Shown here piece after piece: positions 35,501 through 48,300 of a stretch of DNA of 64,000 nt. Made by a program: the position numbers and the translations under genes. Origin of the DNA: Theristus sp. LFF4_11 (lineage: Eukaryota > Nematoda > Chromadorea > Monhysterida > Xyalidae); contig JASANC010002532.1 in the NCBI GenBank assembly GCA_030248135.1, positions 1-64,000 on the forward strand, read 5' to 3'. Numbering within the stretch: the stretch's first letter is position 1; each line of letters opens with the position of its first letter. Below the pieces are notes generated by a model. That model saw nothing but the letters and a program-made list of their open reading frames with translations. It was not told the DNA's origin and did no database searches.

Positions 35501-38500
35501 TATGGACTTTTTATTCAAGTTCATCTTTTGTCGACACACGGCAGCCAGCCCCTTTGACTGTGCGTAACAATGCACTTCCAGTGGCAGCCAAGTGCAGAAG
35601 CAGGAAGGTTATTTTAGTAGAATATAACAATGAAAGCGCAACTGGGCACAAAAAACGTCGCCAACTAGATTTTTGGGGGAAAAATTAGAATTTCAAAAGA
35701 AGTTTTGAGAAGGGATGCCGGATTTTTGGCATTTCGAAAACGCGTTTTCGCTTGAAAGTCTCATAATGTAGAAGGTAGCGGGCACAAAGTTAGGCTCAGG
35801 CGAGACGAAAATGAAGATTTACGTTCACCGTTCATTGTTTTGGCAGCCCCCAAGCGTGTGTCTGTACGAGACGAAAGACTACGTTCAAAAAGAATTAGCT
35901 GAAAAATGATGTGCGCAAAAACAATACGATAATTTGTGGATTTCGTTTGGCCATTTCACCATTGACGTCGCATGCAGATCAGATCGGCGTACGCCATGCA
36001 AAATCGGCTTGAATGTAAATCGGCTTGCATGTAAATCGTCTGATTGTACATACACATTCATCGTGCGCGTGTAATATTGGTTGTGCTGAGACAGAGCAAG
36101 ATAACAACTTCAAACCGATTGAATCGTACAGACCAAAAACCGTGTCGTTCTCATATTTTAGGGAATTCCGCACAGTTGATTGACGCGTGCGTGCGTGACC
36201 CTCTCCAGGTACAAACGCGGGCTTTTTAATTTGTGAGAGTTTGTTGATGAATAACAAGAAATGAAGTTTAAAAATGGCAAATACGAAATAGGAAGAAAGG
36301 TCCCACTCCCATTTGTTCTCATCTCAGAATTACTGAGCCTGTGTCTTTCGGGTAACGGGCACACTACACTCTTGTTGGCCACCCGTGGTTGTGCCAGAGA
36401 CAAACCACACCTAGGTACAGGTGTACCCGAATTCATCTGCGTTACATTTGGAACTAGGGTTGGCATGGTAAAAATACCGTTTTTTTACCGGTAAAAAACA
36501 CGTATTTATACGCGTTTTTTTACCATGGCAAAAATTGGTGCCTTGAAAAAAACGGGAAAAAGACCGTTTCTGTATTTTTCCGTTTTTTTTCGTATATTTC
36601 CGTTTTTTTTCAATTTCGGACCCTGAGTTTTTATATCATTTTTGATGAGAAAATGAGAAAATCTGTGACCAAGAAAAATATGATGAGGAAATTGACACTG
36701 ATGTTTGAAAGAACTGTTAAGCGATGTGAAAGAATCGGCTGGAGCTGCCGAGCTGAGCTGAAAATTTCAAAAATTCCAAATGTCGCTCAAAATTGCCTTT
36801 CTTACACAATTACTGATTTGTTTTCTTTTTGATCTGAACTGACTCTAAATTCGGTTTAATTGCGTTATTGTAGCAAATTGTGTTCGTCTATTGTGACCAA
36901 AGACTGTCCGGTGAAAACGCTGTGGTTTTTTCCTGTGTAATTGGTGGAATATAAACGATTGAGCAAAAGATGATGTTCGATTTATTGCTGACCTTTTGGG
37001 TTTTCAGGCCCAAAAAAAAATTACTTTCTTTGTTGGTGCAGGATATTTTGAACAAAGCATTCTGAAAACTGTTTTCACAAATCCTGGTTCAAGTTTAAAG
37101 TCGGCTGCGAAAAATATGTGGGTTTTTACAACTTTTTGGCTTTCGTTTTTTTTCGGTAAAATTACCGTAATTTTACCGGTAAAAATACAGTTTTTAACCA
37201 CGATTTGAAAAAAACGGTATTTTGCCAACCCTATTTGGAACGTTTGGATTTTTTATGAAAAAACTTGTTTGTAATTTGTGAGATGCAAAGAAATCAAAAA
37301 GCAAACAACAAAGACTAAAGTGAGGGTTTATTTGGTCAAAAAAGAACGGCGGTGAAGGCGGCGCGCTCTCGACGCCATCCAAGGTGAATATTGGTTTGAA
37401 AACCAACTGCTTGCTTTTCAGTTTTTCTCTATCAGATAATCGGCCGAAAGAGAAACAAATTTTTCCATCAAAAATCAGTCGTCGCAGCATTTTGTCGTCG
37501 TTGCCGTCGTCGTTCTTTTTCGGAAAGTGAGTAGTTTTAAGAAACAACTGTTTTCAGTTTTTCTGCATCTTTGAACTGTTTACAGACGATTTGTTTCAAT
37601 TTAAAAATGGGAAAAAGCAGTTTTCATAGCTAATTTTCAATTTACATTCATCACCGTCGTCGTCGTTCTTTTTGTGACAAAATGAAAATTCGCTTCAACA
37701 TTTGCTTTTTGATTTCTTTGAATCTTTTCAATCACAAACAAGTTTTGTCCATTGGTGGCGTTTTTGAGGGTCTAAACGCAAGAAGAGAGGTATGATATAA
37801 CGGTTTGGAAAAGGGGCAAGTGTTTTTTCTCAATTTATTATTTCAACTCAACGCGCTCGAAGGCGGCCCGCGGCAACAACTGAAAACAGTCACAAAATTT
37901 CCTGATAATACACAGTGACGACGGTCACAAAAGATAAAAAGACTAACATTGGGCAAAAAATAAATGAACTGACAGTGGAACAGAACAGCACAAAGCAAAA
38001 ACTGATCGCATCTAAGCAAAAATATAATGTGTTTCTTCTGATTACCAGATTGGTTTGCCCCAACTTTGATTTTCCAAATTTACAAAAATTGAAAACAAAA
38101 ATAACAATTTTATCCCGCAATTGGTTGTTTTTTAACAACTCTACGAAAAAAATTGATTTAAACAATCGGGATTTTCAATTTTTTTCGAACCCTGTATTAA
38201 ATAAAAACAAAGACAACTCCAACTCCACATGCCGGCAGCCGGCATGGCCACATGGTGTAGTGTAGCGGTGTAGTGTGTTCCACTGCAGTTTTACCATTTG
38301 ATTTATGTATGACTTGCACTGTTGCAGATATTGATCAAACGCATGATATTTTGTAAATTTCTTCGTGTTCTGTCAGAAAACTGTCGGGTATCGCTTGTTT
38401 TCGGATTTTGCATAACGCGCCTGAAAACGTGTCCTTTCGCTCCTCCTGTGTCGTGTGAGAACGCGCCAAAAAGGTTTGCTTGTTTTTTCGAAAATTTGTT

Positions 38501-39060
38501 TTCTTTTTTTGCATCAATTTTTAACGACTCGTGGTCGTGACGCCGACCCACACTGCCGCCGTTTTTGTTGCCCATTGTGGTTTTTGCAATGCCCTGTCCT
38601 GTACTGTCCGGCCCGGCCGCATCTTGATGTTTTATGATTTAAAAAGTTTAAATTTATAACAAGAAATCTTCGGACATTTTTTTGCAGTGTGATTTTTGCT
38701 GCACACAGCACGGTGTACAAGCACAGTACCTGTACGCACCTCAATGAAATAGCGGCGCAAGTTATGCAGTCATTATTTTTGTGTGTTGAGGGGAAAAAAA
38801 TAATTGTATGTTTTTTCTCTCGTGTGGCCAGCCAGCCGTGCGCACGTGCAATTTAGAGAATGAGTGCGTGCATGGCAGTTTACATGTTATATGAAAATCG
38901 AAAAACGAGACCATTTCTATATATATTTCGATTCTTCACTTTGTATTTTCTTGGCAAAGTAAATGGCTTTTGCCTTTTACACGGCTGAGATCTTTTTCTC
39001 CAGTGTGTTCCTAACAAATCGAAGAACATTTCGGTTTTAGAGCTGCGGAAAATTCTAAGA
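32559..39060. other. 6.5-kb gene-poor region
   Basis: Apart from the hAT-type MITE at 36455-37233 I find no supported gene. The many short frames have no recognisable domains, lack consistent splice structure and often overlap on both strands. The first few hundred bases must hold the Dlish-like gene promoter and the last few hundred that of the LOTUS gene. No tRNA or other RNA gene was recognised. Confidence 0.45.
36455..37233. mobile_element. hAT-type MITE with 8-bp target duplication
   Basis: Terminal inverted repeats start TAGGGTTGGCA and end TGCCAACCCTA. They are flanked by a perfect 8-bp duplication, TTTGGAAC, at 36447-36454 and 37234-37241. Subterminal sequence is rich in ggtaaaaataccg and accggtaaaa palindromes. 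The 779 bp carry no transposase frame. TIR and duplication length are those of hAT-superfamily elements. Confidence 0.9.
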
Positions 39061-41075
39061 ATGGACAGCAAAATGGAGCGATTGAAGAAAGACATTCGCA
39101 GCATGTTGGTGACGTTCTCGACTGCGGGCGCGGCGGCAGCTGAACTCAATGACGCTTACAAGTGAGGCCGCTTGTACCATTCGTTCAGTGTTAAATGTGA
39201 ATGTGCAACCGTAATCTCCCTCTGAGGTTTTGTTGTTCATAAACCGCTGTTCCAGAGCTGCTTTCTTTCAAGTCCCTCATTTTTTGTGAATGTTTGTTCC
39301 CAATGTCATCTTTCCTTCCTTAGCCATTGGTTGATCCATTCCACAAGACCAGAAAGCAGTTCTTGGAGCGGGTTTCAATACAAGGGGCAATTTTCAAGAA
39401 TGAATGAAAACTTCACTTATTTTCACTGCGCACCTTTTTGAATGTTGTGTTTTGTTGCAGGGAGCTCCTTGGACACTCGGTGCCATTCGCAGAATTCGGG
39501 TTCAAGAGCATTGACCAACTTTTATCGTCACTGCCAGACATCTGCAAAGTGCGTTTTGGAAAGCACCAGGCTTTGTCTTCCACCTTGCATGTGTTTTTTG
39601 AATTATGCGTTTTGCAAAAAATGAATTAAGTTTGCCGTTGTTACAACAGGCTGTTGACTTCCAGTTATAAAATCCAAACCACTGCCATATTCTTATAATG
39701 CGTGAAACGCATACATTCCAGATAAATAAAGTAGCACAGTTTTGGACTTGTGGTTGTGGTCAATCATTTCAGTCAATTCGAAGCAACAACGGGCAACGTT
39801 GGTGTGCACTGTCTGGCGCTGACACGATTCATTTGGAGGTGTTGATCAAAAATCAGAAGACGAAGAAACAGAAAAAGGGCAAAAAGCCGGTGAAAAGTGA
39901 GTGTTCCAGTTACACAGGTGCATTTTACGTGTATGACCAGTTGTTACAGTAACATCGATGGTACCTTTTTAGTCTGAAAACTTTCATTTCAGTCGTTCAC
40001 AATCAAGTCAGACGAAAGCCGGTTGCTCCGGCCGTGACACCAAAACTCGCTCAGCAACGACTCCTGCAGCGAAAAGCACTGGCGCAGGTGCAAAGTGTCT
40101 CCAATGTTACGCACAAAAACAACCAGATGAAAACAACCACCAAGGTCATACAAAGTGGCGTGTTCAATTTCAAAGCTATAAATACAGTTCCAAGACACCA
40201 CAACTTCCAGCTGAAGATTTACTGAAACTTTTCAGGAACGACAACAGCCTCCATTCGAGCAAGCTCGTTTCGGGAAGCCCGAATTCGAAAAACTGCCAGT
40301 GTGCGCACGGCGGCCGGCAGGCATGACGATCGGCAAGAGTGTGCTGCTGAACAGAGCGTTCAGCGATCTGAGTCGGCAGGCTGCGTGCAGCGCACGAACG
40401 ACGCCGACGCTCGCCAACGGGCACGTTGCTGCGCCAGCACCGACAAAGGCGTCACTGTCAAACCACGCACACCAGAACAACGGCTGTGTGCGCACTGTTC
40501 CGCAGACGTCAGGTGCACGAAAGCAGCGTGGTCAAGAGCACACTCGACATTCCACTAGGCCTGCTGTGCACGAACCGAACAGTGGACGTAACCCGCGGAG
40601 GCAGGTCGATTTCGTTGCGTGCACGTCCGGTCACGAGCGGTCGACGGCTGAAAAACACTGCAGTGCCCTGTGCCCTGCTGACCGCTTGGTGTGCCACAGC
40701 AGCGACACGTCACTCCCGGAGCATATTCAGCAAATCGCTGCCAAGTGCCACCCGACCGTTGGTGAACTGCTGCGGCTGGTCAAACATCTGCTACGGCATC
40801 ACAATCGCCATGGCGTTCCGGTGAGTGGACACTTTCGTTGGGATGCTTCAGTGGACGAATCTTTGGTTTTTCGAGTTTTGCTGCAATCTGTGTTGTCGAA
40901 TCCTTTGTGAACTCTTTTTTTATTTCAGCTTGTGCAGTTCGAATCAGCATTCAAATCATTCTACGGCTCAACACTCGATCCGCTCGCTGCATACCGCACA
41001 ACATGGCAGTACCTCCTGATGCAGACGTTCAAAGTTAGTAGTGAGGCAAACTGTTCTGCTGTTCACTGTAAATAA
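39061..41075 (+). CDS. Two-LOTUS (OST-HTH) domain protein
   Basis: Exons: 39061-39161, 39461-39548, 39773-39896, 39993-about 40146 (donor uncertain; several phase-0 choices), 40236-40820 and 40929-41075, roughly 400 residues. The N-terminus is a clear LOTUS domain: MERLKKDIRSMLVTF, AAELNDAYKELLG, VPFAEFGFKSIDQLL, then NGQRWCAL. A second, C-terminal LOTUS-like unit spans the last two exons (HIQQIAAKCHPTVGELLRL, VPLVQFESAFKSFYG). The long exon between them is basic and low in complexity. LOTUS domains occur in TDRD5/TDRD7, Oskar and MARF1-type germ-granule proteins and bind Vasa-type helicases or RNA. No Tudor domain is seen here, so the exact orthologue is open. The stop TAA at 41073-41075 overlaps an AATAAA signal at 41071-41076. 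Confidence 0.75.
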
Positions 41076-42333
41076 AAATACATCGCGCAGTGGTCTACGA
41101 AGTTGCACAATCTTTCATGAACAATTTTGAAAGCTTTCAACCTCACCGTAATCAGTTGTGTTAAAATATCACAACACTGCGCTGATCAGCCCTGCATGAT
41201 GTGACTATATCTTCACATTGATGACAAAGTGCAACGCATAATTTTTGTCCGCCGTGTGCATTTTTCGTTTTTTTCGCACATTTTTCTGCCTTTGCAGCCG
41301 TATCTGACCGTCCGTGTTGGCTTCAGTAATGATGCACTGTTGTTTCTTCGGGCACCCATGAAGACAACGGCATGATTTGTGATTCAATACAGTTTTGGCT
41401 GGTTTTTGTTGTTATTGTTGTCATTGATATGATGTTGTTGTATGTTGATCTCATCTCGACACTCTTCAGTTTGAATGCACTTTGCAAATTTCTGTTGTTT
41501 TTTTTGTTGCTTAAGGGGGATTTAGCAATTCGTTTTTCGTGCGTACAGTGTACGCACGGACACGACACTTAAACAATAGCTACGCGATTTAGAAATCGTG
41601 TCGTTCGTTCTATCTTAATGCATTGCGAACATAATTAGTTTGCGCATGAAATTGAGAACAACGTCTGTGCGTACGGACAAAAAACTAATTGGTGTTTTCG
41701 CCTTCATAATTTTCATTTATTCGGCAACCCATTTGAGGAGCTATCGTTCGACTGTTAATGAGCAATTTGGTAAAAAGGATTGCCCAAAAAAACATTTAGG
41801 GTATCGAATGGGCAGCCGAAGAGAAAACTAGAGTCTAGGCACCGACAAGCACAAGCTCACCGTGTTTCTGAATTGATTGTTCTGTGCTGCACTTCTTCAT
41901 GTATATTTTTCTGTTTTTCCTTTTTTTCAAAATGGTGTGCATCTTAAAATTACTGGATTTTACTCCGCGTGTTGTGTTGCTGAAATAAAATTAGACTGCG
42001 GAGAAATGCAGTTAACGATTTGAAAAACTGGAACTGGTTTATGCCAAAACTCATAATGTAAAAATCATCGCAAAAAAAGGTTTTCAGAAGTCTTGAGTTC
42101 CTGTTTTGCCAGAAAATTTTTCAGTCATCAATGTGTGTTTTGGAGACAGACCTTCAACCAATTTGTTCAGCAATCAAGGGAAGAATTTTTTTTAATTTTG
42201 CGGTGGTTTTTGCATGACTTGTGATTTTCTACACTCGTTCGTTGTGGTTTATTGCCCGTTTTATTCCCATTTATTTATGTTTTGTTAAACGAAAGATTCG
42301 TCTCTACAGAAGAAAAACATCCAAAGGTTCAAA
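41076..42333. other. Intergenic between LOTUS gene and INTS5
   Basis: No exon or repeat is supported. The interval should hold the INTS5 promoter, but no recognisable core element stands out. The short frames here (41372-41572, 41640-41831) are AT-rich and look non-coding. Confidence 0.4.
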
Positions 42334-45300
42334 ATGATGAATGAAAACTCAACGGCGACGACGGCGAATGCAATGGGTGACGTTGGAAAGGACAAAACAG
42401 AGGTACGGGATGGTATCGTTTCTTTAAAACCAATGATTCTTCGTGCTATTCATTCTGCTTTGCACAAGCGATTGGGAATTATCTTGGCATTCTTGAAAAA
42501 GACAACTCCCAGTCTGCGACTGATCCCGCCTTGACGGCTGATTTATTTATTCGGCCATCTGTAAGAACGTAGGGACCGAATGAGATCTATAAATTGCCAC
42601 TGTGCACCGCAGAGCATCACTCGTCACACAAGTGCGTTCCTGTCGGTTGCGTCGGCCGCGTGTGTCACGCCGTGCGTCGGTGGCCGCGTGCAGCAGCCGT
42701 TCTGGCAGGCACTCTCCGTGGCAGAGCTCTCCGACGCGGCGTTGTTCCTCTTGCAAAATGTCCCTTGTGCTCGGTTGGTCAATCAGTGTCCTGATGAATT
42801 TCATGTGTTCGTGTTTTTCTGAGCGCAGAGCATTTGGAAAAAAAGTTTTTTTTTGCAAGATCACCAACGATTTTTCCGATACTCCAGGCCAGCCGTGCTC
42901 GAGTACACAGCGACACTCGTCTACGATGACGTCAACTTGTGTCTCGCTGAAACGGAAAACTATGCGAAACGTCAGTGTGCAGCTTGCCATTTCCATTGGA
43001 ATTAGGTGCATAGTGGCCAACGTGCATAGTGGCCATGACAAAATTTGCATTTTTGCTAGTTATAGTGTCCAAAACATATGCCAAAGTGGCCACGACATAT
43101 AGCAGAGTGGCCAATGCCTATGGACAAGTGTCCAATAGCTATAACATAGTGGCCAATAAACATGCATAGTGGCCAATACAGGGTTTTAAATAATGCTGTT
43201 ACAGGGTGATCCAGAAGTTATGATTTTTGAACTTTGTTGTTATTTCTGGCACATTCAAGTGACAAACTGTTGCTTGAATGTGTTGCAAATCATTTCATGT
43301 TTGTTGAGCAGCTTTGGGATCAACAACAAATGCAAATTGTGCAATTCAACGGTTCTATATTGGCGAGTTTTGTATTATGTGATTCGCACAATTATGATTT
43401 TTGATTCAATAAGGGAGAGCGATAATCGATACAAGTTGTTGACAAGACGCGGTCAAACCAGGTGATGTTTGACTTTTACAGCTGCATTTATACAAACAAA
43501 TGCATTATGTTGGTCAACCCTTTTATTCTGGTTAACTCATCACTTTTGGATACATACCGTATTACCCCCATTAAACCCCCCCCCACCAATAAACCCCCAC
43601 CCCCACGACAAGTTTCCGAATAATCCCCCCCCCCACAAATAATCCCCCATGGGGGATTATTGGAAACCTGTTTGAAACACATACCTAGCGAATTCAATGG
43701 CTGGTTGCAGTGAAAATAATGAAATTGTGCTACCAAAGGCCCCAAATGGATGAGTTAATGGTAATTTCATTACAAAAGGCTGTTATAAAAGGAAATTTCT
43801 ATGTAGAGTAGAAGTGCGACTTTCTTGCCTGCCATGCAAGGTATTTTTGCCATTTTTCAATAAACCCCCACCCCTAGAATTTGTTTGTAAGTAACCCCCC
43901 CCCAACGGGTCGTTTCGAGAGCGACCGCCGATGCCATTGGCGATGATGCTCGGTGATCACCACATGATCACCACACCAAATGATCAGTGATGCGGCACAA
44001 CAGACGACTGCGATGCCATGGCGGTTTACCACAGATCAGACAGTAAACAAAAGCTGACGCGGTCAGAAACATACAACCCACACGCGCGCGCAATACATGT
44101 AAACATTTGAAAAACCATCCCATAGCCACATACTTTTTTATCGAAAACTCGAACGTCACTCCAGGGTACCGCAAACGTGTCTATCGAGCCATATTGTGTG
44201 GCTGCCATATTGACTGACCCCCCAATCCAATGCAACCCGGCCATTTTTCAAATCTAAAACAAGTTGTCGCACTTATGAAAATAAAAGTGCCACATATCTG
44301 CGTTAAAAAAGTTTGTAATTTTGTTTGTATTTATGAGTTTTGTAACTAAATAAGTTTTTGACAGAAAATTACTGAACACGAAAATTCATCTCAAACAACA
44401 ATTGCAAGAAAACCCGGAAGCTGACACACAAATAAGACGAGTGATACCTGGTTCCAAATCTGTCATGGTCGAAACAAGCCCAGCGATCAGCATGCGGCCT
44501 TCCAACGGGGACAAACGGGTATAAACAACACATGTCATTTGTTTTCGGCATCTATTTGTGTGCTTTAGTTCACCATCTATATAATTCAAAATTCAAATAA
44601 TATAATTCAAATAATTCAAATTCAATAATTCAAAAATTACAATTGTATGAATCACATAATACAAAACTCGCCAACGTAGAACCGGTATTTTGCACACTTT
44701 GCCTTTGTTGTTGATCACAAAACTGAACAAACTCATTAAACAAACATGAAATGATTTGCAACACATTCAAGCAACAGTTTGTCACTTGTATGTGCCAGAA
44801 ATAACAACAAAGTTCAAAAATCATAACTTCTGGATCACCCTGTAACAGCATTATTTAAAACCCTGTATTGGCCACTATGCATGTCTATTGGCCAATATGT
44901 TATAGCTATTGGACACTTGTCCATAGGCATTGGCCACTCTGCTATATGTCGTGGCCACTTTGGCATATGTTTTGGACACTATAGCTAGGCATTTTTCATG
45001 GCCACTATGCACGTTGGCCACTATGCACTTTTACCTTTCCATTGCCTTGTTCCGAGCCGAACGCTCATTCCACTTGAATTGATTGATTTACTGGACACAA
45101 AATCATCGTCTTTTGTAATTTGCAGCCAACACTGAGCCGCTCGAAGCAGCAGTTGATCTGCTGATTGAGGAGCTGGAGGAGAATGCTGCTGATGACGCGG
45201 GCGCCAAAGAAGCTTTGTTCGAGGTGCGCATTGTGCTGTTTGAGAAGTGTTGCTGTCTTTGAATTTTACCAAAAGGTGGCGTTTACCGATTGCCAAGAAA

Positions 45301-48300
45301 AATTTGCTTCGTTTGGTTATCTTGTTCACCTCTGTGAACTGACGTCTTATGACGTCACTGTGTTTTCTTAAGCTTACCCATGTTTGTGCAGTGGTGCTCG
45401 CGTGTGTTGGTCGAGTTTCGCGCACAGAACGCGCTGCGCCCGTTGCTGCACTCGGTCAGTGTGCACGAGCAACAGCGGCTCTATGCGGGCGCGCCGGCCG
45501 CGCAGGCCATCACACAGCTGCTGAAACGCACCTTCATCGCTCTGTGAGCTGATCAGCATTGGTTGTCTTGTGTCTGTGTTGTCGCAATGCTGCATTACTA
45601 CACCTAGTTGTGCCCTTCGTTTCATGCAGATGCAACATAACGTTGATGTTCATTCATAATTTTGTAGTTTTAAAAGTCCTAGCAGAGCAGCTGGTTTTCT
45701 GTGTTGCAAAATGAACCGATGTGAACTGATGCTGATTGCGAATGCAGCAACGCAACGAGCCGGTCGCGCTGTCTGGCTGCGCTGCTGGACGCGGCACGAG
45801 GCGGCAGCAGCATCGAGTGCATGCTGCACATCATCGGGTGCGTCTGTGCGATTCGATCGCATCATTGGTGCTTGTTGATAGACCCGTTACTCAGTCTGTT
45901 GTTATGTCGACAGCGAGCTGTTGTGAAATTTGTTATGACAAAGCCCCTCTTTTCCCGCAAATTGTAATGATAAAGTGCAGTTGTTTTTCGTTTCTAGCGC
46001 ACATTTACCGGAAACGGTCGTGGCCGACCTGTTGTCGTTCGGTCTGTCCGATTTCACGGCGCATTTCACGGAGATGATGAAATCAGTGAAACGCAACGTC
46101 GCCGTCGCCGCCATGGCCAGTGCGCATGACACGTACGCGTTCAAACTGAGATCGTTGACGAATCTGCTGACACATCTGCTGCCGTCCAGTGCTGAGAAAC
46201 TCGTTGATGCTGTCGATGACATGCTTGAGGTAAACGGGCTGTGTCACGCGCATGCTGCAGTCGAACGGGAAAACTCAGGCAATTTGTGCATTCCGGACAT
46301 GATGATTAGCGCCAACTTCTCAAAACAACCAACCAGCCATGATTTGCAGTTCCGGCTGTTTTTGTTTGTTTGTTTGGTTTGTTTATGTGAGCAATCACTG
46401 TGACCATTTCATTGTCAGCGTGGTTTGCGTTCGTCTGCGATCGGCCAAGACGCCATGTGCTCTGCATTCGTGTTTCGACTGATCGTGTCTGCTGAGCCGC
46501 TGTTGCACACGCTCGCTGATACGCTCATCAACCGAGGTACGAACTACGAGTGAGGTTGTTTGTAATAATCGAATTTCTGAAGTGATTTGCAAAGTCCTCA
46601 ATCTTGGGCTGAACAGAGCTGTGCAAATCCTGCTGAATCACCACATAGTTGATTTTGTGAATAATGATTTCGTTGAACTTCTAATCAATTCTTATTGCCG
46701 CGTTTCAGTGAGTCTGAGCACAGTGGCGTTGGTGTGTCGCCAAATGAGCGTGCTGCCGTGCGAGTGGCTGCTGCGTGGCGAAGTGCACGGCAACACAGCC
46801 GAGGACACGGCGACCGCAGTGGTCATGCGCATCGCAACGCGACTCGCGCCACAGCAGCTCGCTGCACTCGTCACGAAACTGATCACCGTTACATTCGACG
46901 GTGATACTGATACACCTGGTGAGTGTTGGCTTTGATTGATTTCGAAACTCTCCGGTTGATTTGTCGTTTGCTGTTTGCGGTCCAACCACATATCCGTGCA
47001 CGTTGTTGGAGCGTGCCGTGCTGTGCGCCCGCCGCCCGTCCGCAGAGATTTGCAACACTGTCGGCTAACGTGTCACGTTCCAGTAGTGACACCATCGCAT
47101 GAGTATGGCCTCCAAATCGACATTTATTCAGTTGTCCACAATGCAGCCGACGACGCCAGCCACTCAGACGCAGTGCCGGCGGAGCTGCAGTGCACGGTGC
47201 GCTCGCAAACGTGGCACGTGCTGGAGATGACTCTGTTGAACGTCAGTCGTCATCTGTTGCCGATGGCCACGTACACCACCGGTGATCTGCAGCTGCTCAA
47301 CAGTCTCGTCGCGAATGAGCGCCACCTGCGAACGCTCACCAAGCGATGCTTCAAGCCGGAGCCGAATGCGTGAGTGCACAAGGCAACAAAGGCAATCTTG
47401 CTTTGGATGAAGAGTTAATTTAATTCATGAAGAATCTAAAATGAGGCCACAACCCTCTTCTGCATATAATGTTGGCCAGGCCGAAATGCAGAGAACTACC
47501 AGACGAATTGGTTGATTTGTTTTTGTTTTTCAGCAAAAAATTCCATTTTCGGCTGTTGGCGCTGTTGGCGTTCTGCAAAGGCGAATCGATGACGTGTCGT
47601 ATTTTGACAGAGATTCTGTGCACGGCCGAAACTGACAGTCAGGTGAGCAAGGTTGATGCTGTTGTTGTGGTTTTGGTCAAGATTGTGACCAGATTAGACC
47701 AGACCATTGGAGATCACATTGTAGCTTGTTGCTTGTTAAAACGGTATCCGGTGTTGTCACGTTTGCAATCGACAACTGCAAGGTAATCCAATGCTATCAA
47801 ATCAGCTACAGTAAACCTGTAAAACATATGCTTTTTGTGCTTTCTGGCTTCTGAATCTGGCATGTGCTGGCTGATTGGCTGCTTGAACCAATCAGTGAGC
47901 GAGCCCAATCCGCAAACCAGCAGATTGTCTGTGATTTACAATTTAGCTGTAGTGTGTTCATTTTCCCCAGCTATCGCTGTTCGTTGCGCTGATGTCGCTG
48001 ATTCGTCCGCTGCAGCCAAAGTGCAACGTGCGTCTGGTCAGTGATTGGTCGCATTTCTTGAAGTGCACCACCAGTGAGCTGCCCGATGATGACCGGAAAA
48101 TGTTCTGGCCTGGTAACTTTGCGAAGCTGCTCAAATGGGAGGCCGATATGGACGCCAGAATGGCACAATCGACCGCTGCGCCATCGCATGCGACCGTTGC
48201 TACGAAAGCAGCAGTGGACGCGCAGATCATGGGGTCAGCTGGAAGGGTGGCTTGTAGGCTGTGCTCTGCTCCGTGCCCTTTGGTCACCTGCAGCGGCTAC

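Noticed and set aside
33000..36300. Several overlapping short genes in the large gap
   Set aside because: Frames overlap on both strands, have AT-driven composition and no domain, and cannot be joined by consistent splice sites.
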